A DNA stretch of 64,000 nt, from assembly GCA_016717145.1 (NCBI GenBank), contig JADKGD010000007.1:27477-91476 (forward strand). The letters run 5' to 3'. Positions 39,946 through 52,100 of the stretch are shown in pieces. The stretch is from Saprospiraceae bacterium (GTDB lineage Bacteria; Bacteroidota; Bacteroidia; Chitinophagales; Saprospiraceae). Within the stretch, counting starts at the first letter, position 1; each line of letters begins with the position of its first letter. A program made the translations under genes and the position numbers. The notes beneath the pieces are model-generated. The model worked only from the letters and a program-made list of their open reading frames with translations, ran no database searches and was not told the origin of the DNA.

Positions 39946-41232
39946 ATGCAAAATCTTTTTTTAGTACTTTTGGTTTTTTTAAGTACAATTTTAACAGCTC
40001 AGGATAAACTGACATTGCGCATCGCTGATCTTGCAAAAGAAACTGAAGCTCAGGTGATAAATTGGCGAAGACACCTTCATCAGTATCCCGAGCTTTCCAA
40101 CCGGGAATTCAAGACAATGGCCTTTATAGCTGAAAAACTTAAAGGAATGAACATTACGATTGAAACCGGAATGGCACATACCGGGGTTGTGGCAGTACTT
40201 GATACAGGTAAACCAGGGCCCGTAATCGGTCTTCGTGCGGATATGGATGGGCTTCCGGTGCGTGAACGTGTAGATCTCCCTTTTGCGTCAAAAGAAGAAT
40301 CCGAATATCTGGGTCAAAAAGTGGGTGTTATGCATGCATGCGGTCACGATAGTCATATGGCTATTCTGATGGGTACTGCTACCCTACTCAACAAAATGAA
40401 AAAAGATCTTGTGGGTAAGATAGTGTTTGTTTTCCAACCTGCTGAAGAAGGTGCACCATCAGGAGAAGAAGGTGGCGCTGAATTGTTAATAAAACAAGGT
40501 CTAATAGATAAATATGGCATACAGGTCATGTATGGTCTGCACATTTCGAGCACAACTGATGTGGGAACCATTACTTACAAACCAATGGGCATTATGGCAG
40601 CGGCTGATTTATTATCGATAAAAGTCAAAGGCAAACAAGTTCATGGTTCAAAACCCTGGAGTGGTGTGGATCCTATTGTTGTATCTGCTCAAATCATTCT
40701 TGGTCTGCAGACCATAGTAAGCAGGCAGATAGACATTACAAATGAAGCAGCTGTAATAACCATAGGTAAAATAAGTGGTGGCGTCCGAAATAATATTATT
40801 CCTGAAGAAGTAGACATGTTAGGGACAATCAGAACACTGGACACGGCAATGCAAACAACAATTCACCAAAAGGTAAAACTTACCGCTGAAAAAATAGCTG
40901 AAAGCGCGGGCGCAATTGCCGAAGTGAATATAAAAAAAATGTACCCTGTCACGTACAATAATCCTCAATTAACCGCAAAAATGTTGCCATCACTGGAGAA
41001 AGCAGCCGGATCTGACAATGTCAGAGTAATGAGGGCCAGTACAGGTGCAGAAGATTTTTCATTTTATGCTAAAAAGGTACCTGGATTGTTTTTTTTTCTT
41101 GGTGGAAAACCAAAAAATATCAACATTATTGATGCTTCACAACACCATACACCTGACTTTTATATTGATGAGAGCGGATTTATTATTGGCATAAAAGCTT
41201 TAGCCCAATTGGTTGTAGACACAAAATTGTAA
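39946..41232 (+). CDS. M20D amidohydrolase (hippurate/IAA-amide hydrolase type), exported
   Basis: 428 residues. Signal peptide (first ~18 residues, ending LTAQD). Metal-binding 'MHACGHDSHMA', catalytic 'FVFQPAEEGAPSGEEGGAELL' and 'YGLHIS', plus the dimerisation domain 'KVKGKQVHGSKPWSGVDPI' and 'STGAEDFSFYA', all match the M20D branch that cleaves N-acyl amino acids. Because of the signal peptide it should act in the periplasm. It heads a run of plus-strand genes. Confidence 0.92.
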   Translation: MQNLFLVLLVFLSTILTAQDKLTLRIADLAKETEAQVINWRRHLHQYPELSNREFKTMAFIAEKLKGMNITIETGMAHTGVVAVLDTGKPGPVIGLRADMDGLPVRERVDLPFASKEESEYLGQKVGVMHACGHDSHMAILMGTATLLNKMKKDLVGKIVFVFQPAEEGAPSGEEGGAELLIKQGLIDKYGIQVMYGLHISSTTDVGTITYKPMGIMAAADLLSIKVKGKQVHGSKPWSGVDPIVVSAQIILGLQTIVSRQIDITNEAAVITIGKISGGVRNNIIPEEVDMLGTIRTLDTAMQTTIHQKVKLTAEKIAESAGAIAEVNIKKMYPVTYNNPQLTAKMLPSLEKAAGSDNVRVMRASTGAEDFSFYAKKVPGLFFFLGGKPKNINIIDASQHHTPDFYIDESGFIIGIKALAQLVVDTKL

Positions 41233-41340
41233 ATTAATTAAAGCTAATTAATTATTATAAATCTAAGTTACTAATATATTTTTAGTATTCAGAATGTATT
41301 GATTTAAAAGGCGAAATGAACAAAAGTTATATAGTTAATA

Positions 41341-42279
41341 ATGGATAGAGTGATCGGGAAATATAAAGGAGCTGAAGATGGTCCCTTATTAGTCATTACC
41401 GCTGGTATGCATGGCAATGAGCCGGCTGGTGTCAAAGCGCTAGAATTATTGTTCAAAATGTTGGAAGTAGAACCCATCACCAATCCCGATTTTGTGTACA
41501 AAGGTGAAATAATAGGCATTATAGGTAATCTGTCTGCCTTCCATCTTGGAAAAAGATTTATTTCAAAAGATATCAATCGCTGCTGGGAACCGGAATTTAT
41601 TGATAAGATTAAGAACGCTCAAAAATCTGAACTAAAAGATGAAGATCTGGAAATTAAAGAAATTTTAGATACTATACAACATGAGATAAATCGTTTGAAT
41701 ACCTCAAAAATGTATTTACTTGATTTACATACAACATCTTCGGACGGAGGAATTTTTTGTATCGCTACACATCATAAAGAAAGTATTGACATAGCACATG
41801 ATTTACATGCTCCTGTAGTATTAGGCTTAATGGACGGCATAAGCGGAACAACCCTTCATTATTTCAATCAGACAAACATAGGAATACCGACTGTAGCTGT
41901 TGCATTTGAAGGTGGACATCATGATGATGCAATGTCTGTAAACAGATGTATTGCCGCCACTATTAATTTTATGAGAACCATTGGCGCGATCAGACCTGAA
42001 CATGTCGAAAACAGGCATGATCATATTTTACTGGAATATTGCAAAAATCTTCCGGAAGTAGTTGAAGTAAAATACAAGTACCACATTGAAGATAACCATG
42101 TTTGGCAAATGAAACCAGGTTTTCGAAATTTTCAGGTTGTTAAGAAAGGTGATGTTATGGCCCGTGACAACGGTCAAGTAGTCACCTCACCTATCGATGG
42201 TTTAATATTGATGCCATTGTACCAGTCTCAGGGCGAGGATGGTTTTTTTATAGTAGAGGATCGAAAAATTAAACAATAG
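41341..42279 (+). CDS. Succinylglutamate desuccinylase/aspartoacylase family protein
   Basis: 312 residues. Zinc carboxypeptidase-like fold with 'ITAGMHGNEPAGV' (His, Glu ligands at ~23-26), 'DINRCW' and 'LLDLHTTSSDGG' (His ligand), and 'AVAFEGGHHDD'. The C-terminal 'VTSPIDGLILMPLYQSQGEDGFF' is the beta domain of the AstE/AspA family. It removes an acyl group from an N-acyl amino acid, which fits the M20D enzyme upstream. Confidence 0.88.
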   Translation: MDRVIGKYKGAEDGPLLVITAGMHGNEPAGVKALELLFKMLEVEPITNPDFVYKGEIIGIIGNLSAFHLGKRFISKDINRCWEPEFIDKIKNAQKSELKDEDLEIKEILDTIQHEINRLNTSKMYLLDLHTTSSDGGIFCIATHHKESIDIAHDLHAPVVLGLMDGISGTTLHYFNQTNIGIPTVAVAFEGGHHDDAMSVNRCIAATINFMRTIGAIRPEHVENRHDHILLEYCKNLPEVVEVKYKYHIEDNHVWQMKPGFRNFQVVKKGDVMARDNGQVVTSPIDGLILMPLYQSQGEDGFFIVEDRKIKQ

Positions 42280-42330
42280 GCAGATAAATAGTAAAGGAAT
42301 TTTAAATAGTAAAAATACTATAAATCTTAA

Positions 42331-42338
42331 TATCTTTG
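42331..42338 (+). promoter_or_regulatory. -7 element TATCTTTG
   Basis: Exact TAnnTTTG match 27 bp before the ATG at 42365. The -33 position is AT-rich without a clear TTG. Confidence 0.45.
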
Positions 42339-42364
42339 TCTCCTTAATACTATAGAACCGTTAC

Positions 42365-44269
42365 ATGTCATTTGTCCGTCTGCATCTCAAACCTTTTCTG
42401 CAACTAACGGGTATATTGCTCTTAATGTATTCATGTACCAGGATATTTTTCATCTTATTTAACTCAGATGAGCTTGACATTCCGGATTTAAGTGTTTTAC
42501 TTTCTGTTTTGGTATCAGGAATTAAATTTGATATTTCGGGCATTATTCTTTCCAATTGTTTATTTCTGCTCCTCTTTTTGATGCCTTTAAACGCTACAGG
42601 ATATCAAGGGTTCAAAACAATCTTAAAATATATCTTTTTGTTGTCAAATGGCTTTTTTTTATCGTTGAATATTATTGACATTATTTATTATCCATTTGTT
42701 CATAAGCGACTACAATCAGATGCTTTACTTTTTTTAAATGGAGAAAAAGGCAATGAAATATTCGGATTAATTCCAGATTTTATCGTCCAATTTTGGTATA
42801 TGTGGCTATTTGCATTCGGATTAATCTGGATACTTTCAATTCTTTATAACAAAATCACAAATGCTGCAAAGATAGATAATAACTATTATGGAAATGTGTA
42901 TAGAGACATTGGATATTATGTATTATGCTTATTTGCAGCGTTAATTGCCATTCGTGGCGGAACTCAAATGCGGCCGTTAAGTGTCATAAATGCATCTGAA
43001 TCAGGTGAAAGTCAAAATGTGCCTGCCATTTTAAATTCAACTTTCTCCATGTTGATGACGATGGATAAAAAAGCATTATCAGATGTAAGATATTTTGATG
43101 AAAATGTAATGACTGATTGTGAAAAAGGCATTCATATCTCAGAAAAAAGTACTCTGGCAATGAATAAAATGAACGTAGTAATTATTCTGGTTGAAAGTCT
43201 TTCCAAACAATATATGAGCTATTTTAAAGGTACGTCCAAAACGCCTTTTCTTGATTCATTATTTAGTAAGAGTATGGTTTTTACCAACGGCTTTGCCAAT
43301 GGACGTGAATCTATCCAAGGCATTCCTGCCGTTATTGCATCATTGCCTGCCTTGCAGGAAGAGCCATTTATATTCTCAAGTTATTCAACCAACAAAATTA
43401 ATAGCCTTGCATCCCTTTTAAAAACTGAAGGATATACATCTTCTTTTTTTCATGGTGCAAGTACTGGCACAATGGGCTTTCATGCCTTTAGCAAACTTGC
43501 AGGTTTTGATAATTACTACGGGTTGGAAGATTATGCCAATAAAGAGGACTATGATGGTTCATGGGGAATCTGGGATGAACAGTTTTTGCAATTTATGGCC
43601 AATAAATTGTCCGACACACAACAACCTTTTGTTGCCTCTGTATTGACCCTTAATTCACATCATCCATTCGAACTGCCGGCAAAATATAAATCTATATTCA
43701 CACAAAAAGGACATCCCATTTTATCTTCAGTAAGATATGCAGATTATGCTCTTTCCAAATTTTTTGAAACCATAAAATCCCAGCCCTGGTTTTCCAATAC
43801 CTTGTTTGTGATAACGGCTGACCACACAGGACCCAATACTGATGTGCTTAAAAATAAACTGGACGAATATAGGATTCCAATTGCCTTTTATAAACCTGAT
43901 GGCACTTTGACCGGTCTTTCAGAAAAACCTGCCAACCAAATAGACATCATGCCTACCGTTCTCTCTTATTTGGAATATGGCAAACCGTATTTTGCGCAGG
44001 GTATATCGTTATTTGAAAATGATTGTATTCCTGCAGCCATCAACTATAAAATGGGCATATATCAATATACGGACTCTTTATACAGTTATCAATACAATGG
44101 AGAAAAGGGTATAGGGTTTTATAACTGGAAAGTCGATAAATTTTTAAAAATAAATTTGATTCATAAAGTGTCCTACAAGAAGGATATTGCCCAAAAAAAC
44201 AACGCATTAAAAAAAATTATTCAAACATTTAATCAAACAATGATACATAATAAAATGACTATAAAATAA
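42365..44269 (+). CDS. LTA synthase-like membrane sulfatase/phosphotransferase
   Basis: 634 residues. Five N-terminal helices (to residue ~200) anchor an extracytoplasmic alkaline-phosphatase-superfamily domain. Motifs: 'VVIILVESLSKQYM' (metal Glu), 'NGFANGRESIQGIPAVIAS' (region of the catalytic Thr/Ser), 'SSFFHGASTGTMGF', 'LTLNSHHPFELP' and 'VITADHTGPN' (metal Asp-His). This family transfers phosphoglycerol or phosphoethanolamine to envelope lipids or glycans; the acceptor here is unknown. It overlaps no neighbour and has its own -7 element. Confidence 0.9.
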   Translation: MSFVRLHLKPFLQLTGILLLMYSCTRIFFILFNSDELDIPDLSVLLSVLVSGIKFDISGIILSNCLFLLLFLMPLNATGYQGFKTILKYIFLLSNGFFLSLNIIDIIYYPFVHKRLQSDALLFLNGEKGNEIFGLIPDFIVQFWYMWLFAFGLIWILSILYNKITNAAKIDNNYYGNVYRDIGYYVLCLFAALIAIRGGTQMRPLSVINASESGESQNVPAILNSTFSMLMTMDKKALSDVRYFDENVMTDCEKGIHISEKSTLAMNKMNVVIILVESLSKQYMSYFKGTSKTPFLDSLFSKSMVFTNGFANGRESIQGIPAVIASLPALQEEPFIFSSYSTNKINSLASLLKTEGYTSSFFHGASTGTMGFHAFSKLAGFDNYYGLEDYANKEDYDGSWGIWDEQFLQFMANKLSDTQQPFVASVLTLNSHHPFELPAKYKSIFTQKGHPILSSVRYADYALSKFFETIKSQPWFSNTLFVITADHTGPNTDVLKNKLDEYRIPIAFYKPDGTLTGLSEKPANQIDIMPTVLSYLEYGKPYFAQGISLFENDCIPAAINYKMGIYQYTDSLYSYQYNGEKGIGFYNWKVDKFLKINLIHKVSYKKDIAQKNNALKKIIQTFNQTMIHNKMTIK

Positions 44270-44340
44270 TTGACAATATCGGATATTGTATTATATCTTA
44301 ATTTTATCTGAAAATGGCATTGCTATAATATGAATCTTAA

Positions 44341-44372
44341 TTGTTTAAGGTCATTACTCTTTATTATATTTG
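44341..44372 (+). promoter_or_regulatory. Promoter of the GH3-like gene
   Basis: TTG at 44341-44343 and TATATTTG at 44365-44372 with a 21-bp spacer. The ATG chosen for the gene, 44394, is 21 bp downstream; a TTG start at 44370 inside this promoter is rejected. Confidence 0.6.
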
Positions 44373-44393
44373 CCCGGAACTTTAATTTATAAA

Positions 44394-45878
44394 ATGAGTA
44401 TAAAAACTTATATAATCAGGATGGCTGCCTCAATAGTAGCTAAAAGTATACACAAATGGAAAAATAATGCCGTAGCAGATCAGAAAAGAATCATGTCAGA
44501 ATTGGTTTTAAAAGCAAATAAGACGGTATTCGGCATTGATCACAGTTTTGATAAAATTAAAAATTATGAAAATTTTAAAGATCAAATACCTGTCAGGGAT
44601 TATGAAGAACTAAGATCATATATTGATAGGGTAACTGACGGTATTCCAAACATTCTCTGGCCTGGCAAACCAAAATATTTTGCAAAAACATCAGGCACGA
44701 CAAGCGGTGTAAAATATATACCCATCACCAATGACAGTATGCCAAATCATATTAAGTCAGCTAGAAATGCTTTACTAAATTATATACATCAGGTCAACAA
44801 TGCCGAAGTCTTCGGAGGGAAGCTGATTTTTCTATCAGGGTCTCCTGTACTTGAAAAAAAAGGAGGTATCAATACTGGCAGGTTATCCGGTATAGTAAAT
44901 CACGAGGTTCCATCCTGGATAAGACCAAACCAATTGCCTTCCTTCGAAACAAATTGTATAGATGATTGGGAAGAAAAGCTTGATAAAATAGTATCAGAAA
45001 CGATATCACAGGATATGCGTCTGATTGGTGGCATACCTCCATGGGTTCAGATGTATTATGAAAGAATACTTACAAAAACAGGAAAAAAAACAATAAAAGA
45101 AGTCTTCCCAAATTATAGTGTCTTTATGTACGGTGGAGTCAATTTTGAACCTTATCGCACAAAATTGGAAGAACTTGTCGGCAGACGTATTGATGCCATT
45201 GAAACTTATCCTGCTTCAGAAGGATTTATTGCTTTTCAGGATGATCAAAATGATTCAGGCTTACTTCTTAATACTAACTCAGGCATTTTTTTTGAATTTA
45301 TTCCTGTGGAAAACATCTTTGATAAACAGCCAAAAAGACTCATGCTGGATCAGGTAGTAAAAAATAAAGATTATGCTTTAATCATAAATAACAATGCAGG
45401 TCTTTGGGCATATAACATTGGAGATTGTATTCGGTTCGTACAATTGAATCCCTACAAAATTATTGTATCAGGTAGGGTAAAGCACTATATCTCAGCTTTT
45501 GGTGAACACGTAATCGGAAAAGAAGTGGAAGAAGCCATTCTTCTCGTAGCCAATAGACATAATGTCAGTATTGTAGAATTTACTGTAGCTCCACAAGTTG
45601 GGCCAAAAGATGGAGGTTTACCATTTCACGAGTGGTTTGTAGAATTTGATCGTTTGCCTGCCGATTTGGAAAAATTTGCAGCGGCTGTAGATGTTGAAAT
45701 GTGTACACAAAATATCTATTATGATGATCTGATAAAGGGAAACATCCTTCAGCCACTTAAAATGCGGGCATTACCTAAAGGGAGCTTCATAAACTATATG
45801 AAATCTCAGGGTAAACTAGGTGGACAGAATAAGGTGCCAAGATTGAGTAATGATAGAAAAATAGTTGATCAACTTTAA
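44394..45878 (+). CDS. GH3 family acyl-acid amido synthetase-like protein
   Basis: 494 residues. Belongs to the ANL adenylating fold: 'YFAKTSGTTSGVKYIPIT' (ATP loop, residues ~92-110), 'YPASEGFIAFQ' and 'NNAGLWAYNIGDCIRFVQLNPYKIIVSGRVKHYISAFGEHVIGKEVEEAI' of the GH3 family. Plant GH3 enzymes join amino acids to hormones. Bacterial members are common in Bacteroidota and of unknown substrate. Signal peptide absent, so cytoplasmic. Ends 27 bp before a strong terminator. Confidence 0.92.
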   Translation: MSIKTYIIRMAASIVAKSIHKWKNNAVADQKRIMSELVLKANKTVFGIDHSFDKIKNYENFKDQIPVRDYEELRSYIDRVTDGIPNILWPGKPKYFAKTSGTTSGVKYIPITNDSMPNHIKSARNALLNYIHQVNNAEVFGGKLIFLSGSPVLEKKGGINTGRLSGIVNHEVPSWIRPNQLPSFETNCIDDWEEKLDKIVSETISQDMRLIGGIPPWVQMYYERILTKTGKKTIKEVFPNYSVFMYGGVNFEPYRTKLEELVGRRIDAIETYPASEGFIAFQDDQNDSGLLLNTNSGIFFEFIPVENIFDKQPKRLMLDQVVKNKDYALIINNNAGLWAYNIGDCIRFVQLNPYKIIVSGRVKHYISAFGEHVIGKEVEEAILLVANRHNVSIVEFTVAPQVGPKDGGLPFHEWFVEFDRLPADLEKFAAAVDVEMCTQNIYYDDLIKGNILQPLKMRALPKGSFINYMKSQGKLGGQNKVPRLSNDRKIVDQL

Positions 45879-45905
45879 ACCCTGAAAATAATCATATAAA
45901 ATAAA

Positions 45906-45938
45906 AAAGGTCATCCGATGTATCATCGAATGACCTTT
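45906..45938. terminator. Strong bidirectional intrinsic terminator
   Basis: 15-bp stem AAAGGTCATCCGATG (45906-45920) with CATCGAATGACCTTT (45924-45938), 3-base loop, one G-U pair, preceded by an A-run. It separates the convergent GH3 and giant surface-protein genes. Confidence 0.88.
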
Positions 45939-45939
45939 A

Positions 45940-46117
45940 AACCCGAATTATGCACTAGAAAATCTATTCCGGCATGAAATGCCTTCAAAATAAGACTCCG
46001 CCATGGCGGATCGATTTCCTTCGCTCACCATAGTGGTGACTATGGTTTACTCACGAAATCACTTATTTTATTGGCATTCCAAGCCTCATAACGAAGTTCT
46101 AATGCATAAATCGGGTT
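45940..46117. repeat. 178-bp foldback (MITE-like) element with 21-bp inverted termini
   Basis: The left end includes CCCGAATTATGCACTAGAA (45942-45960) and the right end is its inverse complement with two mismatches (46097-46115); two further base pairs extend each end. Inside, a second pair of arms (45978-45994 with 46062-46078), the palindrome CCGCCATGGCGG (45998-46009) and ACCATAG/CTATGGT (46027-46046) allow the whole element to fold on itself. It encodes no protein. It sits in the gap between convergent genes, right after a terminator. Confidence 0.8.
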
Positions 46118-46136
46118 AACTATTTTGATTATTCTC

Positions 46137-49100
46137 TTATCTGATATTAAGCATTTTCATTGATTTTACTTCATTATCAAATGTCAAATCATAAAGTAAC
46201 AGACCTCCAACTTCGAGCTGATCACGAGTTACCAAGATTGTATTTTCGCCCTTAAGATATTCATTGTACGTAGTATATAACACTCTACCTGTCAAATCTC
46301 TTACTGTCAGCTTAACCTTTCCTGCTTTTGGCAAGTAGAAGTTAATGCCGGTTTCGGTATTCCAAGGGTTAGGTGTATTGCCCAGAATATATCAAATAAA
46401 TCCTTATGCGCATTTATAAAATTGATACCAAGTGTCCTAACGCGATTGGAAGCATCATAAATTTCGGATTTAATTATCGATTGATCTCTCATAATAATAT
46501 CCGAAAGTTGGGCTTTTCCACTACCATTCATATGGATGTCAAATAACCTGTCGCCTTCTTTGACAGATATTCCGCGTTGATCATGCCAGGAAATCACCAG
46601 ATATCCGTTGGCAAAATGATAGTTATAATCTTCAACAGACAATACCCTACTTTCAATAGAAACGCCCTGGGCATCAATCATTTTAATGGCTATCTGGAAT
46701 CCGTTAAGATCCTGACTTTTCGATGCTGTTACAGGAATAATATTTTCACCAAACACGCTTTGACCATTAAGTATATTAAAGCTGAAATCTGCTGACCTGG
46801 ATTCAGTAACTTGATCTACAATGTTTGAAACATAACTACCATTCAAATCACCTGTTTTGATACCCATCCAATTTATGGACATGTTTGTACTAAGATTATC
46901 GATATGATATTTTTCAGCAAATGGTGTCATAAATGGATCCTTCGGGTCAGGAAACTGGTATTTAGCATCTACCATTCTCCAGCTCGTATTATCAGGGAAA
47001 GAACTGTAAATGCCCAGTATCATTTTACGGAGTTGAACTATATCCGCCGCAGTGATTTTATTGTCCTTATTAATATCTCCGGCAATCATCTTATAAGGTG
47101 AATTCAGTATTTCAGTCCTTAAAATATGTTTTTGTAAATATATCAAATCCAGAGTACTGACACCATCCATTGGCTTGTCATTTTTGAAAGGTATGACATT
47201 GTACGTTCCACCTGATGGCAAATCAGTGAAAACATACCTGCCTTCCATGTTACTGGTGCTAGGTGCAAATTCACTTCCTTCCATATTAACAATTGCATTA
47301 GCAACCTTCTGATTGTTTTCTGTTTTCAGATAACCTGCTACCGTAATTAAAGTAGGAGGACAGAAATGACCAGGGTCAGTTGGCGTGACTATTGTTTCAC
47401 ATGATCCTATAACAACACCTTGTGACCAGAAATAAATGGTTACATGAAAATCCATCAATTGATCAGCACACAAAATATGTTCCGAATGGTATCATTTACG
47501 TTAAACATGCTAAAAGAACCAGTGATGATTAAACCTTCTTCACAATTTCCAAGGACAATAAAATGATCATTGACATTGTCGATAGCTGTCAAGTTATCTG
47601 TCATTTGCGGGAATGTTTTTACACAGTCAAATGTGATAGGAACAGTATCCAATACTTCTATTTGGAAGTTGAATGTCGATGAAGTATTGTCGCATCCTTC
47701 CGTTAGGGTGAATATTACATTAGTTATGCCAACCGGATAATCACCTTTAATATTCAAACTATTATTATTGTTATAATTGTTATTGGTCAGAGGATTACAT
47801 CCAAGTGCCATATGCAAACCATTTGGTAAAAGCCAGTACATGTTTCAGGATTAACATACAGAATAGTATCTGTTGGTCCTACAATTACAGGCGGTATTAA
47901 ACCTATAAACACATTCTGCACATGGGTGAAAATTCCATTATTGGTCCCTACAACCAACTGGCAGGAATCAACCACACGCCAGGTTCTGATTAATGTGTCT
48001 TCACAAATAACACCCGTAATTGGAATATTGTCCGTATAAGATATCACGACATCTGAACAATCAGCATTCGATGTATTTACCGTTGTATTTCCTGTTGTTG
48101 CAGGTGTTAAACTAGAACAATTTGCAACCGAAATATCAGGCGGGAAAGGTAATGTTCAGCTGCGTTACCGGATTATTATTTACCACACTGATTACCTGAA
48201 CGCACTGCTTTGTATTTCCACTATTATCAGTTGCTGTAAAAGTCCTGGTAATCTGACCAACATTACATTGATTAAGGTTTATGATAGGTAATTGTGTTAT
48301 AACCAAGCCATTAGGACAATTATCTGTAGCTGTTGCAATGCCATAAGTTGACAATGGATCAGTTGGATTGTAATCGTCGCAATTTATGGAAATATTTGCA
48401 GGACATACCAACATTGGTTTTATTGTGTCCTGTACGGTAACTGTCGCTGTACAGCTCAGGGACTGACCTGTTATTGTATTGGTAACCGTCAATGTAACAA
48501 TCCTTGGTCCTATGTCATTACAGAAAAACTGATTAGGTGTAACAACGGCAGTAATATTGGCGCAAGAGCCTTGACTACCTGTACTTATTTGCGGTGGTGT
48601 AATAATGACTGATCCATTTGGCCCTAAATAAGCATTGATATTCTGAGTCATACAAACTAATGTACCCGGATCAACCATAACAGTTGTGGATGTGCTTGCT
48701 GTACAACTATTCGCATTCGTGACAGTAACGGTGTATGTTGTATTTACTGTAGGCGTTACGGTTATTGCAGCGGTTGTTGCACCTGTATTCCAAACGTAAG
48801 AGCCTCCACCTGAAGCTGTCAAAGTAGTTGATTCACCAAGACAAATGGTATTATCACCAGTTATGGCCGCCGTTGGCAGAGAATTGACGGTTACTGTTCT
48901 GGTTGCAGTATTAGTGCAACCTCCACCTGTTGCGGTCACTGTATATGTTGTTGTAGTAGCCGGCATCACTGAAATTGCAGCCGTAGTCGCCCCGGTACTC
49001 CAAACATATGAAGCACCATTGCCACTCGCTGTTAAAGTGGTTGATGCGCCAGTACATAATACGTCTGTTCCGGCGATTGATACTGTAGGCAATGGATTGA

Positions 49101-52100
49101 TACGTACTATCCTTTGAGCTGTGTTGGTACATCCATTTGCAGCAGTAACTGTTACAGAATACGTGGTTGTTACCAGAGGCGTAACCGTAATTGCCGTTGT
49201 GGTTGCACTTGTGCTCCATAAATAACTTACACCACCGCTTGCTGTCAATGTTGTTGACTGATTGAGACATAACACATTATTTCCAGTAATATCAGCAGAA
49301 GGTAGTGGATTAACTGTAACTGTCCTATTGGCAGTACCTGAGCATCCGTTTCCGTCAGTAGCGGTAACTGTATATGTTGTTGTAACCGTAGGTGTTACCG
49401 AAATGACAGCTGTTGTCGCACTTGTACTCCACAGATATGTGGTTCCGCCTGAAGCAGTAAGAGAAGTCGAACCTCCCAAACAAATTACATTCTGACCAGT
49501 TATTGCCACTGCAGGTAATGTATTAACAGTCACAGTTCTGCTAGCTGAAGCACTACATCCATTGATATCTGTAGCTGTAACCGTATATGTGGTTGTCGCA
49601 AGAGGTGTAACAGTAATGGCTGCTGTAGTAGCACTGTTGCTCCAAATGTAAGATACTCCACCTGATGCTGTCAGTGTAGTACTGCTGTTCCGACAAACGA
49701 TATTTGTGCCGGTTACCGATACCGTTGGTAGAGGATTAACCGTTACCAGCTTTGTGGCTGTCCCGCTACAACCGTTTGTATTTGTTACTGTTACCGTAAA
49801 AGTTGTATTTATGATCGGATTTACATTAATTCCTGCTGTAGTTGCACCTGTGTTCCATAGATATGTTCCACCTCCAGAAGCTAGTAATGCACTTGAACCT
49901 CCGTTACATATATTACCACCTGTTATATTAATAATAGGTGAAGGATTAACGGTTACCAGTGCAGTTGCAGAAGCAGTACATCCAAGTGTATTTGACACAG
50001 TAACTGTATATGACGTATTTATGATAGGTGATACAGTAATAGCTGTTGTAGTAGCACCTGTATTCCAAACATATTTTACACCACCGGTAGCTGTTAGTGT
50101 TGTAGATTTAGTTGTGCAAATAGTTTTTGTGCCTGTAATTGCGGGAGTTGGCGCATTCTGTTTACATAATTCCTCGCAGATATTAGATGTATTGTTGTCC
50201 TGAACTTCAACATTAACATCAACAAAATCTGTATTTCCAAAACAATCATGAACCCATAGTTGCACATTATTTAATAATCCGACATCAAAACAATCAAAAC
50301 ATCTGATCGTATCATTTATATCAGCTGAGAAGCTGTATTTAAGAGGGATAGTACAACATAAACTAGAGCTGCTGGCATTTAATGATGAAGCAGGTATACA
50401 AGCCATCTCAATATCAGGAATGCCATCAGTATTTGTGTCCATTGGATTAATGCTCACACTTATTGATTCAAGACCCGATGCTGAAGGTTTGTCTCCATTT
50501 TTTACATAAATGAACTGATCTTTAGTTACCACATTACCACAAGCATCCTCAAAAGACCATTGAATTTTGTGCAATCCAACCGGCATTGTAGCACTGAGGC
50601 TAGCCATATTACCAAATCCAGCGTTGTCAAAATCAAATGTACCATTGTTGAATAAATCAACTTTATAAGACCATCTTAATTTTGCATCCAGTGTACACAG
50701 ATCTCTTCCTGTAACTTTAAGCTTTACAAGAGCGTCCAAACAATTCCCGGGAAGTGTAACTATTGTATCTCTATCTTTGATGGTACCAACAAAAAATGGC
50801 GGTACTGTATTACTTACTTTTATAGTCTGCTGGAAAGTATATGGTTCATATTTTTCGGACCCAATCCTTTGCATTTCACACCAGTCAATAACCGTCCATG
50901 TCCTCAAAATTTTAAAACATGCAACTGTATCGAATGTGAATACATCATCTTTATATGATGCTGCAGCCATTCCACATGCTGATTGTTTCAGGATTGGAAA
51001 CCCATTTATTGCAGGCAAATTTTCCGGCTTAAGATCATCTACAGAACATTTGTCTTTTACTTCAAAATCCAATGGTTTGATTATATCAGTAAGCGGATCA
51101 AAAAAATCTTCGTTGTCTACCGTGATAGTTTGTTTACAAGTAGCAGTACCTGACCCATCTGAAGCTGTAAATGTGCGCTCAATATATCCAACTCTACATG
51201 AATTTAATACAAATTTAGGTGTAGATTCTGTGACTGTTGCACCACAAGCATCAATAGCTGTAGCTTTACCGTATAAATTAAGGTCCATTCCTGTAAATAC
51301 TTCACTACAGTCTATAGTTCTATCAGCCGGGCAGGTAATCTTTGGTCTATGTTTATCCTGAACAGTAACCATCACCATACAAGAATTGCTATTCCCATTG
51401 CTGTCCCAAACTCTTAAAGCAACCATGTGAGGTGAAGACAAAACATCTTTACATTTGAATTCTGCAAGGTCCTTAAACAGACTATCAGGAAACGTTCCGG
51501 CAATTGCCCGTGCAAGCTTCATACTATCAATACCACAACCATCAAAACTTCCATCATCCACATTTTGCGGATATAAGTAGGCCTCACCGTTTGAGTTCAA
51601 TCCAACTACAATTTCACCTTTACAAATTACTGTAGGTGCTGTTTTGTCTTCTACTTTAACCGTAAAAGATATCGAGCTTGAATTTTGACATGCATCATAA
51701 GCTGTGTATGTAATACTGTGGATCCCTACTGGCAAAGTAACAACCTGGTGTGAATTTTGATTATCAATAAAACCACCTGGATAAGTTACATCAACTTCAA
51801 TAGGGCTATTGCAGGAGTCAGTCACCATAGCCAAAGGCAAAGTAACATTTGCTTCACAAATATGATGACCATTGGCGGTTACAAGCATGTCCGGTAAAGG
51901 TTTAATTACCGGGGCTATGGTGTCGGTTATTTCAATAACCTGTGCAAATGTAGCCGTTTGCCCATTTGAGCACCATTGTTCATAAACTACCCAATTTCTG
52001 ATAACTTTTTTAGTACATCCTATTAATCCTATTTCCACATCAGTATAACCTGCATATAAATTACACACAGGTGCAAAACTTGGATATAACGGCAGACCTG

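Noticed and set aside
48845..50203. Plus-strand open frames across the giant gene's repeats
   Set aside because: They are shadows of the tandem coding repeats; they are Val/Pro-rich, keep no family pattern and the minus-strand frame has clear domains.
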